From an uncultured Eubacteriales bacterium (lineage in GTDB: Bacteria; Bacillota; Clostridia; Oscillospirales; Acutalibacteraceae), in assembly GCA_934728355.1 (NCBI GenBank), contig CAKVEA010000004.1, positions 30,767 through 94,766 of the forward strand: a stretch of DNA of 64,000 nt, read 5' to 3'. Below, piece after piece: positions 25,999-34,779 of the stretch (position 1 is the first letter of the stretch; each line of letters opens with the position of its first letter). Made by a program: the position numbers and the translations under genes. The notes below the pieces were generated by a model. It did not search any database. It was not told the DNA's origin and worked only from the letters and a program-made list of their open reading frames with translations.

Positions 25999-27162
25999 GT
26001 GGCTGTGTCATGGAAAGACTATATCAAAAAAATCGGAGAGGTTGTTACACCTGAAGTAGAAGTAAAAATAGACGGTAAAAAGTGGAGCTCTGATGAAATA
26101 ATAATTTCAAATGCTGAAGTTTTATCTTCTGTTGGGTGCGAAGCAAGTACATGCAGTATTGAATTTAAATTAATGAGGACGTTTATCAAAAAAGATAATG
26201 TAAGCAAAAAAAATATTATTAAAATTCATTCGGATTTTTCGGATATAAAAGTAGGATCGAATCTTGAAATTTCTTTTGGGCATCGGGTATCAAAGAAATC
26301 GGATTTAAAAAGGGTCTTTATTGGTTATATATCAGCCTTTGATTTAAGTATTGACAATAAATCTATAACTACTTTGGTAATCCAGGGTATGGATGCTAAA
26401 ATGTGGATGATGACGAGCAAAAAAACAGAGTTGAAAAAGAATTTGCATAAATATTCTATGGTTGTAAAAAATGTTTGCAATGAATATTCAGGTAAATTGA
26501 AAGGAAGTTTTATTAAAATAAAAGATGAAGTTGAATTTGAATCCGACATATACCAGCAGAATGAAAGTGATTATGAGTTTTTATGTAGGATTGCAAATTA
26601 TACGGGATGTATGTTTTTTATAAGTCAAGGGAAGCTTTATTTTGTGAGCATTTCTGCACTTAAGTCTACAGGTCTAAAAATAGGTCCGGACAGAAAAATT
26701 TATAATATAAAGCTTTCCGCCAGTGTTTGGGGAATCCCTAAGTCTGTTGAGGTTGTAAGCATAAATAAAAAAGATTACGAAAAATTAGTAGAGGCAAAAG
26801 CTGTTAATTCCGATATTATAGGGAAGGGAAAAGCTGCATCTTCTTTAACCACAAATATAAATGATAAAAATACAGTTAAGATAATAGACAATACTGTTAG
26901 GTCGGTTAAAGAAGCAAAATTTTTATCTCAAGCACTTTATAATAAACGTGAACTTAATTTGCTTGAACTTAATATGGAAATTTTCGGTTATCCAGATGCA
27001 GAACTTGGAACAGGTGTTACAATTGAAAATTTCGGTGATCCGATTGATAATGATTATATAATCACTCAAATAAGGCATTGCTGTGATTCCGAAAGATTTG
27101 TTACTTATCTTAAACTGCATACAAATAGAGTAAATCCACAAAAAAACGGTGTTGGATTTTAA
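25999..27162 (+). CDS. Baseplate hub protein (phage late control gpD / gp27-like)
   Basis: This protein forms the central hub ring that connects the tube to the spike. After GTG 25999 it is 387 residues, with a gpD-like pattern: an N-terminal beta domain, the segment VKVGSNLEISFGH about 95 residues in, KRVFIGYISAF, then QQNESDYEFLCRIANYTGCMFFI typical of the gpD/VgrG hub, and a final beta domain. GTG at 25999 is preferred to GTG at 25990 because the latter lies inside the GCAGGTGA site. The spike gene follows after 20 bases. Confidence 0.87.
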   Translation: MAVSWKDYIKKIGEVVTPEVEVKIDGKKWSSDEIIISNAEVLSSVGCEASTCSIEFKLMRTFIKKDNVSKKNIIKIHSDFSDIKVGSNLEISFGHRVSKKSDLKRVFIGYISAFDLSIDNKSITTLVIQGMDAKMWMMTSKKTELKKNLHKYSMVVKNVCNEYSGKLKGSFIKIKDEVEFESDIYQQNESDYEFLCRIANYTGCMFFISQGKLYFVSISALKSTGLKIGPDRKIYNIKLSASVWGIPKSVEVVSINKKDYEKLVEAKAVNSDIIGKGKAASSLTTNINDKNTVKIIDNTVRSVKEAKFLSQALYNKRELNLLELNMEIFGYPDAELGTGVTIENFGDPIDNDYIITQIRHCCDSERFVTYLKLHTNRVNPQKNGVGF

Positions 27163-27182
27163 TTTAAAAAAGGTGGTTGTAT

Positions 27183-27929
27183 ATGCTTCACAATTCATTT
27201 GATAACAACAAAATTGTAGGTCTTAAACGAGGCGTTGTTAAAGATTTGAATGATCCTGACAAATTAAATAGAGTTAAAGTTACTCTTGTTGATGAATCTC
27301 TTGAGACCCCATTTGCTGATGTTATGGCAAAGTTTGCCGGAGAAAAGTATGGAAGTGTTTTCATACCCTCTAAAGGAGAAGAAGTTATCGTTGGATTTCT
27401 AGACGGAAAAATAAACGATCCTGTGATTTTAGGAAGCTTATACAACTCAAAAAATCAACCACCCATTAATGTGGATGAAAAAAATGAAATAATGCTTATA
27501 CAGTTTCCTGCAGGACTTAAAATTGAAATAGATAACAAAAAAGATAATCAAAAAATAACTCTTACAACTAAAAAAGGTCATGTTATTTCGCTTGATGACG
27601 GCTCGAACGAGCAAGTTTTGATAAATGAAAAATCCGGGAAAACTTTTTTTAAAGTTGATTTCAAAAAAGGAGAAATAGAACTTAAAGCAGACAAGAAAAT
27701 TTCTCTTTCCGCAGGCCAAGATGTTTTGTCTGTTGAAAAACAAAAAGGAGTTAGTGTTTCAAGTTCTGCAGGAAAATTAAATATTAACGTTAACAGTGCA
27801 AATTTAAAGTCCAAGTCAAATATAGTATGTGAAGCCGGAGCAAAATTCACCGCTAAAGGAAATGCGGGAGCCGAAATAAGTTCACCTGCTCAAACAGTGG
27901 TTAAAGGATCAATAACAAAAATAAACTAG
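27183..27929 (+). CDS. Spike protein (gpV/VgrG C-terminal-like, OB fold plus beta-helix)
   Basis: This 248-residue protein is the central puncturing spike. The N-terminal OB domain reads LKRGVVKDLNDPDKLNRVKV, then SVFIPSKGEEVIVGFLDGKINDPVILGSLYN, a standard gp5/gpV signature. From about residue 110 there are repeated short strands (ITLTTKKGHVISLDDG, IELKADKKISLSAG, KLNINVNSANLKSKSN) as in the triple beta-helix. ATG at 27183 sits six bases after AAGGTGG. No PAAR-type tip protein gene follows. Confidence 0.9.
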   Translation: MLHNSFDNNKIVGLKRGVVKDLNDPDKLNRVKVTLVDESLETPFADVMAKFAGEKYGSVFIPSKGEEVIVGFLDGKINDPVILGSLYNSKNQPPINVDEKNEIMLIQFPAGLKIEIDNKKDNQKITLTTKKGHVISLDDGSNEQVLINEKSGKTFFKVDFKKGEIELKADKKISLSAGQDVLSVEKQKGVSVSSSAGKLNINVNSANLKSKSNIVCEAGAKFTAKGNAGAEISSPAQTVVKGSITKIN

Positions 27930-27945
27930 AAAAGGAGAGGATTAA

Positions 27946-28335
27946 ATGCCGACTTTAAAAGGGTGGAGATTTCCAATTCAAGTTGATGAAGAGACAGGAA
28001 AAATATGTACTGTTGAAGACAATGAAAATATTAAACAATCTGTTAAATTAATACTTGAAACTCAAAAAAGAGAAAGAAAAATAGTCCATCAGTTTGGAAC
28101 AAATTTACGATCGTTTATGTTTGAAATTGTTGATCCTCAGTTTATATCTACCTTGAAAGACTCGATAACTTCTTCTTTAAGAACATGGGAAAGCCACATC
28201 GAAGATATGAATGTTTCGGTAAGAGCTACCGCAGGGCCTGTTTCTATTGTGGAAGCCAATATAGATTACATTACCGATATAGAACCTACTCAGGAAAGAG
28301 TGACAACCAGGATAGATGCAAATGATAAAGAATAA
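27946..28335 (+). CDS. Baseplate wedge protein, GpW/gp25-like
   Basis: This 129-residue protein belongs to the gp25/GpW family, a wedge component that helps start sheath polymerisation. The segments GWRFPIQVDEETGKI, ENIKQSVKLILETQKRERKI with QFGTNLRSFMFE, and the C-terminal NVSVRAT strand are characteristic. It follows the spike gene after 16 bases behind AAGGAGAGG and has the usual length. Confidence 0.92.
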   Translation: MPTLKGWRFPIQVDEETGKICTVEDNENIKQSVKLILETQKRERKIVHQFGTNLRSFMFEIVDPQFISTLKDSITSSLRTWESHIEDMNVSVRATAGPVSIVEANIDYITDIEPTQERVTTRIDANDKE

Positions 28336-28410
28336 TGATTAGATTCCGACTCTTGTGAAAGGATGTGAACCGGGCAGAATGATTTTTTTGAAAACATTTT
28401 GCCGTAAATT

Positions 28411-31400
28411 ATGAGTGAATTACCAAAACTCGATGGTAGAAATTCCGAGGATATACTAAATGAAATTAAATTTCTTGCCAAACAGTATACACCCGAATGG
28501 AATTTTGACAGCAGTAGCTCTGATTTTGGTGTTGTACTTGCCAAAACATTTGCCAAAATGACGGAAGGAACTATAAATCGTTATAATAAAACGGTTTATA
28601 ATTACTATTTAACGTTTTTAAACATGCTGGGAACTAAACTTCGTCCTGCTTCTCCTGCTTCAGGAATGGTTGTGGTTGAAGCTTCCGGTAGCGACAAAGG
28701 AGTTTATATAGACAAGGGTATGGGCCTTTTTGCTTCGGCCGATACAGAAGACGGTATGATTATATATGAAACTACCGACCCACTTACGGCAATAGACACA
28801 AGTATAAAATCAATTTATACAACTGACGGACAATCAGATTTTATTGGACTTTTATATAAATGCGAAGAAGAAAATAAAAATGAAATTAAACCTTTTAGAA
28901 TATTTGACAGCATACTTTCTGAAAATTTGCAATCACATGAAATATATTTTGAGGACAGTATAATTTTTGATATGTCTAATACTGATATACTGTTTCGATT
29001 TTATAATTCTCTTTCAGCCAAAGGAGAAAAAAGCTTAATTGATATATTTTCGGATAAAGAAAATGTTTTTTGGGAATATAAAAAAGGTGAAAATTGGGAA
29101 AAAGCTGAGTTTTCTGTTTATGATGAGAATTTTCTTAGGGTCAAATTCCAAGGTAAAAGTGAAATTTCCACTTTGATGAACAAAAAATCAAGATATATAA
29201 GGTGCAGATTCACAAAAGCTCCCGAAAATTCAATTATGGTAACTTCCATAAAATATCATGCAATCTCGGATAAAATAAATCCTGATAGCTTGCTTTGTGA
29301 TGAAACTCAACTTTCTGAAAAAGATTTCTTTCCATTTGGCGAAAGATATGATATGTACAGTAAATTTACAGTTAAATGTGACGAGGCTTTTACTAAAAAG
29401 GGTGCAACAATCACAGTTTCGGCTGATGTACAATTTATTAAAGTTGAAACAAATACTCAAATTCCGGGAACAAATTATAAATCAATAATGAATGAGTCTG
29501 ATTTTGCTTCTATGAAACCTCAAGACATCAAAATAGATGAAATTAATTGGGAATACTGGAATGGTATAGGTTGGTCAAGACTTGAAACACATGAAGATGC
29601 TGCTAAATTTTTTACGGCAACAAATGAATCCGAATCCAGAAGAACTTTTAAGTTTGTTTGTCCTGATGATATTGAAAGCATAGCAATAGGAGCTGTAACA
29701 GGTACTTTTATAAGAGCCGGGATATCTAGAATGAATAATAGATTTGATTTTTACGCAAATTATATAACTCCTTATATTCACAGAGTGGAAATTCATTACG
29801 ATTACGGTAATAAAGATCATTCGTTTGAAAATGTAGTTATTAAATCCGATTTGTCTTTGAAAAAAATAAATCTTTCAGACAAAGGAGTAAGTAATCTTTT
29901 AAAAAATAACCTTTGCTTGAACCCTGCTATGTATATTTGTTTAAGTAAACCTTTAACCCATGGAATTATAAGGCTTTTTGTAGATATTAAAGACGGCATG
30001 CATAGATTTAATCCTCCTATAAAATGGGAGTATCTTGCTAAGAGTCAAAAAGGAATCCCTACTTGGAAACATGTGGACGTAATGGATGCAACAGATGATT
30101 TGTCTCATAGTGAAACGGTAACTATGATAGGTAAGGATGATTTTGAAGAATCAACTATATTTGGAGAAAAAGGATATTTTATTAGAATAGTAAATCCCAA
30201 TGGTAAATATTCAAAAGAATCTATAGCTTCAAGGCCGATTATAAACGACATAAAATTCAATGCCGTTAGAATAATTCAAAAAAATACTTTATCTCCCGAA
30301 TATTTTTCAATAGAAAAAAATGAAGAAAATAAGCTTTGTAAACTTTCACGCTCTAATGTTGCAAGTGTTGAAGTCTGGGTTGATGAAATGAATGAGTTAA
30401 CTGCTAAAGAACAAGAGGAGTTTCTAAAAAAAGGTAACACGGAAGCTATTGCTGAGTATGATGAACTTGGAAAATTGGAGAAGCTTTGGGTAAAATGGAA
30501 AGCAGTTCCAAATGTTTTGTCTTTCTCGATGGACGATAGAGTTTATGAAGTTGATTATCCAAAAGGAGAAATTTTATTTGGAGACGGTCGAAAAGGAAAA
30601 ATTCCACCTGCCAAATATAATGAAAGCATTAAAATAAAATACTCTGTTTGTAACGGTAGTACAGGAAATGTTGAAGAAAATAGAATACAAGATTTTGTTA
30701 CTTCTATTTCCCATGTAGATAAAGTTTATAATCCTTCACCTGTTATGGGTGGGGTAGATATGGAAACGATTGACAGTGCAGCCGGAAGAATGTTTAGTCA
30801 AATTTCAGGAGGGAATAGGCTGGTTTCACTTAAAGATTTTGAAGATTCAATTTGTTTTAACGACAGAAATATTTATAAAGTAAAATGTCTTTCACACGTT
30901 GATGAATATGGTAATCATTCATTGGGAACTACATCGATAGCAGTGTTGCCGAGAGTTTATATGCAAGGATACGAGAAATTTCAAGGTATTAAAAAAAGAA
31001 TTTGGGAATTCATGGACGAAAAAGCTCCTGCAACACTCGCAAGGTCAACTAGACTTAAAATATTTGAAGTTGAATATGTTGAAACTTCGGTGAGCATAGA
31101 TGTTGTTATCGAAGATTTCAATTTTTACCAGGGAGTTTACAGCGGAATAGAAACTCGGCTTAAAAAATTTTTAAATCCTGTAACCGGTAATTTTTCGGGT
31201 AAAGGGTGGCCTATAGGAAAATTTCCACGTAAGGAATTTATATATAACTATATAAAAACTGTTCCGAATATAAAGTGGATAAAAAACGTTAATATATTTA
31301 CAAATTTAATTACAAGTGGAGGAAGTAAAGAAATTGACTTTGAGTTGGTAAAAACCAAAAAATTTGTTGTTCCGGTTTATGGAACACCGGAGATAAATAT

Positions 31401-31413
31401 TGTTGTAGAATAA
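28411..31413 (+). CDS. Baseplate J-like wedge protein (gp6-like), large form
   Basis: This 1000-residue protein is a baseplate wedge subunit. The N-terminus (ILNEIKFLAKQYTPEWNFD, then SSDFGVVLAKTFAKMTEGTINRYN) matches the first of the paired J-type proteins in injection-system clusters, and a J-like domain occupies about 740-990. There is no good ribosome binding site just before the ATG. A 12-codon frame (28379-28414) ends in ATGA overlapping it, so translational coupling is possible. A second J-type protein follows at 31428. Confidence 0.87.
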   Translation: MSELPKLDGRNSEDILNEIKFLAKQYTPEWNFDSSSSDFGVVLAKTFAKMTEGTINRYNKTVYNYYLTFLNMLGTKLRPASPASGMVVVEASGSDKGVYIDKGMGLFASADTEDGMIIYETTDPLTAIDTSIKSIYTTDGQSDFIGLLYKCEEENKNEIKPFRIFDSILSENLQSHEIYFEDSIIFDMSNTDILFRFYNSLSAKGEKSLIDIFSDKENVFWEYKKGENWEKAEFSVYDENFLRVKFQGKSEISTLMNKKSRYIRCRFTKAPENSIMVTSIKYHAISDKINPDSLLCDETQLSEKDFFPFGERYDMYSKFTVKCDEAFTKKGATITVSADVQFIKVETNTQIPGTNYKSIMNESDFASMKPQDIKIDEINWEYWNGIGWSRLETHEDAAKFFTATNESESRRTFKFVCPDDIESIAIGAVTGTFIRAGISRMNNRFDFYANYITPYIHRVEIHYDYGNKDHSFENVVIKSDLSLKKINLSDKGVSNLLKNNLCLNPAMYICLSKPLTHGIIRLFVDIKDGMHRFNPPIKWEYLAKSQKGIPTWKHVDVMDATDDLSHSETVTMIGKDDFEESTIFGEKGYFIRIVNPNGKYSKESIASRPIINDIKFNAVRIIQKNTLSPEYFSIEKNEENKLCKLSRSNVASVEVWVDEMNELTAKEQEEFLKKGNTEAIAEYDELGKLEKLWVKWKAVPNVLSFSMDDRVYEVDYPKGEILFGDGRKGKIPPAKYNESIKIKYSVCNGSTGNVEENRIQDFVTSISHVDKVYNPSPVMGGVDMETIDSAAGRMFSQISGGNRLVSLKDFEDSICFNDRNIYKVKCLSHVDEYGNHSLGTTSIAVLPRVYMQGYEKFQGIKKRIWEFMDEKAPATLARSTRLKIFEVEYVETSVSIDVVIEDFNFYQGVYSGIETRLKKFLNPVTGNFSGKGWPIGKFPRKEFIYNYIKTVPNIKWIKNVNIFTNLITSGGSKEIDFELVKTKKFVVPVYGTPEINIVVE

Positions 31414-31427
31414 GGAGGTGATTACAT

Positions 31428-33581
31428 ATGATAGATATAAATAATCTTAATGATACTACTGCGGAAGAAATATTTGAAGAATCTAAAAATCAGATTCTTT
31501 ATCAAAGCGATAAATGGACAAACTTCCAAGAATCCGATCCGGGAATCACTCTTGTTGAACTTTTTTCGTGGCTAAAATTTGTCCAGCATGAATATTTAAA
31601 CAAAATTTCAGATTCAGTCAAAGTTAAGTTTTTAGACCTTCTGGATGTCTCTTTAAAATCAAATAAAGGCTCTGAAGCTTTGGTTCAAGTTTCAAACCTT
31701 GAAAAAGATATAGAGTTGCCGATAAGAACCAAATGGAAATCCAAAGCTATGGTTTTTGAAAATTTATATCAGCAAGCTTTAATAAAGTCTAAAATACTAA
31801 GTATTATATTTGAAAATCCTGAATATCCTTCTGAAGAAGAATATTACAGATTTGATGGAAAAAAATATTTTTTCCTGTTTGGTAAATCTACTGATAATAG
31901 AGAAAGCGGAAGATGCTTTACTATAAATTTTGATTCACTGCTTCCTTCACATTCCGTTATTAATATTTATTTTTCTGTTTATGTAAGTAAGGGACTAAAA
32001 AGGAATCCTATAAAAAATACTGATAAATTTGAAAGCATGGCAAAAGTTAAATGGGAATATTATGGTCAGGAAAACGGAAAAATAGGATGGCATGAAATAG
32101 AAGTAGTAAATGATGAAACATACAATTTTCTTTTTTCGGGTATTACTAAGTTAAGAATAAAAGGTAAATCTTTGCCGATTTCAGAACAATATAAAATTCG
32201 AGCAACACTTGAATATAATGAATACGATTACCCACCCAGAATTGATTCTATACTTCCAAATGTTTTCAGAGTAGTTCAAAATGATACGAAATGCCAAAAT
32301 ATAATAATAAAAAAAGAAGATATACTTACTAACAGGACTGTGAAATTGCGAGAAAATCTTCCTCTTTACGGAGACAATGAAGTTTATTATAAAAAGCATA
32401 ATGGATGGGTAAAAACAAATATTCCTACAGTAAAAACTAAAATAGACAAAGGCGAAACTATTTTAGATTTAAATAGTATATGGAATGAAATTAAAGTTCA
32501 TAAGCACAGTGATGAAGTAATCATGTTGATTTCTTATCCAAAAGGATTAAAAAATAAAATGATTCTTGGAAGTGCTACGGGAATTTCAGGTCAAAATGTG
32601 AATATAAGTTTTGAAAACATACTGCTTGACGGACTTGAAATAATGGCTTCGGAAGATGTTGAAGGCGAAGAAGTGTTTTACAAATGGAAAAGAGTTAATA
32701 ATTTTTTCTCTTCGTCAAAATATGACCGTCATTACGTTTATGATAAAAATTTAGGAATGATAGTGTTTGGAGATCATGAACATGGAATGGCACCAAGAAA
32801 AGGAACAGATAATATAGTTATTTGTGGTCTGAAAGAAACACTTGGAGCAAATTCAAATGCAAGAGAGGACTCAATAAACGAAGTTTTAAGCGAAAATGTT
32901 TGTTTTGAAAATTGCTTGATAAGGCAAATTGCTGAGGCTACCGGAGGGAAAGAAGAAGAAACTCTTCTTCAAGGTGCGGCAAGAGCGGCAGAAATTTTTA
33001 GTAATCCTGAAAGAGCAGTTACCGTTAAAGATTATGAAAATATAGTAAAAAGTACACCTGGACTTATGTTCAGTAATGTGAAAGTTCTTCCGAATTATAT
33101 GCCTCAGGAAAATACCTTAAATCAAAATTGTATTACTATAGCAGTTAGGTGGAACAGAAAAGTCGGACCTTCTCTTCCTAAAAGTTTTGAAAGAAATATA
33201 ATGAATCATCTTGAAAAATACAGACTTATAAATACGAAAATAAAAATCGTGGGTCCCGAATATGTAGGTTTAATTATCGGTGGAGTTATAGTTGTTGATT
33301 CTTCTTATAGAATAGAAGATAGACTAATAGAGAAAGAAATAAAGAAATTTATAAAAGATTTAAATCAAGAAATGGGCAAAACTCTTCATTTTGGAGATTT
33401 ATTCGGAATGATAGACAGACTTAAATATGTTTGCAGTCTTAATAAACTTAGTTTGACATCATCTTCGAAGAACAGTAAAAAAAATATTTCGGAAGATATA
33501 GAAGTACTGCCTAATTCCGTTTATTACGTTGAAAAAATCGACTTTAGTTTTGTTAGAAGTTCAGAAATTTATAGTAGTTAG
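31428..33581 (+). CDS. Baseplate J-like assembly protein, second wedge
   Basis: This 717-residue protein is the second J-type wedge component. The N-terminal segment KWTNFQESDPGITLVELFSW is diagnostic of the putative-baseplate-assembly-protein family. A J domain is visible at about 503-560 (ATGGKEEETLLQGAARAAE, then RAVTVKDYENIVKSTPG). It starts 14 bases after the previous gene behind AAGGAGG. Together the two proteins would form the wedge around the hub. Confidence 0.9.
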   Translation: MIDINNLNDTTAEEIFEESKNQILYQSDKWTNFQESDPGITLVELFSWLKFVQHEYLNKISDSVKVKFLDLLDVSLKSNKGSEALVQVSNLEKDIELPIRTKWKSKAMVFENLYQQALIKSKILSIIFENPEYPSEEEYYRFDGKKYFFLFGKSTDNRESGRCFTINFDSLLPSHSVINIYFSVYVSKGLKRNPIKNTDKFESMAKVKWEYYGQENGKIGWHEIEVVNDETYNFLFSGITKLRIKGKSLPISEQYKIRATLEYNEYDYPPRIDSILPNVFRVVQNDTKCQNIIIKKEDILTNRTVKLRENLPLYGDNEVYYKKHNGWVKTNIPTVKTKIDKGETILDLNSIWNEIKVHKHSDEVIMLISYPKGLKNKMILGSATGISGQNVNISFENILLDGLEIMASEDVEGEEVFYKWKRVNNFFSSSKYDRHYVYDKNLGMIVFGDHEHGMAPRKGTDNIVICGLKETLGANSNAREDSINEVLSENVCFENCLIRQIAEATGGKEEETLLQGAARAAEIFSNPERAVTVKDYENIVKSTPGLMFSNVKVLPNYMPQENTLNQNCITIAVRWNRKVGPSLPKSFERNIMNHLEKYRLINTKIKIVGPEYVGLIIGGVIVVDSSYRIEDRLIEKEIKKFIKDLNQEMGKTLHFGDLFGMIDRLKYVCSLNKLSLTSSSKNSKKNISEDIEVLPNSVYYVEKIDFSFVRSSEIYSS

Positions 33582-33594
33582 GAGGTGAAGATTT

Positions 33595-34779
33595 TTGGCA
33601 TCCGGAGCAAAGTATTTTATACTTAACAGAGAAAGTGATTGGACTCAAAGTGGAATTTTAAAAAATTTGGATTTTAAAGACGACAGCTTAGTTTTCAGAA
33701 GTAAAGACGGCGACAGCGGGGTATACATTTCAAAACCTTTTGACAGTCTTCAAATGGGAACAGTTTGGCACAGATTAAGATTAAATACTGTTTTACCGGG
33801 AAGTGCAAGTTATAAAATTAAAATTTATGCAAGTGATACTCCCGAAGTAAGACTCCCAGAAAGAGAAAAAAATAAATCTTTAATGGGAGATATAAATGAA
33901 TACCTTAAAGATGATTCTATAGATATAGGAAGAAAAATAGACCTTTTTGATTTTATAGGTGCAAAATCATATGAAAGTCCAACTGATATTCTTTTATATG
34001 AGTTTAAAGGAAGATATTTATGGATTTGCCTTGAAATAGTCAGCTATGAAAATGAGTTGTCATTTATAAATTCTCTTAAGCTTGAATTTCCGAGAGTAAG
34101 CTTTATTGATTATCTTCCTGAAATATATCGTAAAGGTGAAAAAGAATATTCATTTTTATCGAGATTTTTAGGAATATTTCAGTCTGTTTATGTTGATATT
34201 GAGGATGAAATAGATTGTGTGGCTCTTAAATTCGATGCAGACAGAACAAATAAAGATTTTTTAAATTGGATTGCAAGTTGGCTTTCTATTGAAGATGCTT
34301 CTATTTGGGGTGAAAAAAGACTTAGAAAACTTATAAAAGAATCCGTTAAGATATATAAAATGAAAGGAACAAAAAAAGCGATTGCTAAAATAGTACGTGA
34401 ATATATAGGAATAGAGCCTACTATTATAGAACAATTTGACGTTAAAGAAAATATGTATTATCATAAACAAAAAGATGTTGTGGAAAGACTTTATGGTGAC
34501 AATGGATATATTTTTACAGTTTTAATTCCTCAAGCTCATGTCAAAGACACCGAAACCTATGTGGAACTTTTGAAAATAATAAATAGTGTTAAACCGGTTG
34601 ACTCTATATGTAATTTAGTTATTTTAACCGATCAAATTTATCTTGATAATCACTGTTATATAGGCATGAATTCATTTATAACTAAAAATGAAAACCTGGC
34701 TTTGGATTTAAAGCAAAGAGATACCAATAATCTTTTTATATCATCTGAAAATAAAATAACGGAAAAGGAGAATGGATGA
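33595..34779 (+). CDS. Baseplate/tail protein, P2 gpI-like
   Basis: This 394-residue protein resembles the gpI-type tail proteins of injection systems, which complete the baseplate and hold fibres. An N-terminal beta domain (to about 165) precedes the helical core IDYLPEIYRKGEKEYSFLSR and FLGIFQSVYVDIEDEID from about 171. The pattern NWIASWLSIED with RLRKLIKESVKIYKMKGTKK follows. TTG start at 33595 behind GGAGGTGA. It overlaps the next gene by four bases. Confidence 0.88.
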   Translation: MASGAKYFILNRESDWTQSGILKNLDFKDDSLVFRSKDGDSGVYISKPFDSLQMGTVWHRLRLNTVLPGSASYKIKIYASDTPEVRLPEREKNKSLMGDINEYLKDDSIDIGRKIDLFDFIGAKSYESPTDILLYEFKGRYLWICLEIVSYENELSFINSLKLEFPRVSFIDYLPEIYRKGEKEYSFLSRFLGIFQSVYVDIEDEIDCVALKFDADRTNKDFLNWIASWLSIEDASIWGEKRLRKLIKESVKIYKMKGTKKAIAKIVREYIGIEPTIIEQFDVKENMYYHKQKDVVERLYGDNGYIFTVLIPQAHVKDTETYVELLKIINSVKPVDSICNLVILTDQIYLDNHCYIGMNSFITKNENLALDLKQRDTNNLFISSENKITEKENG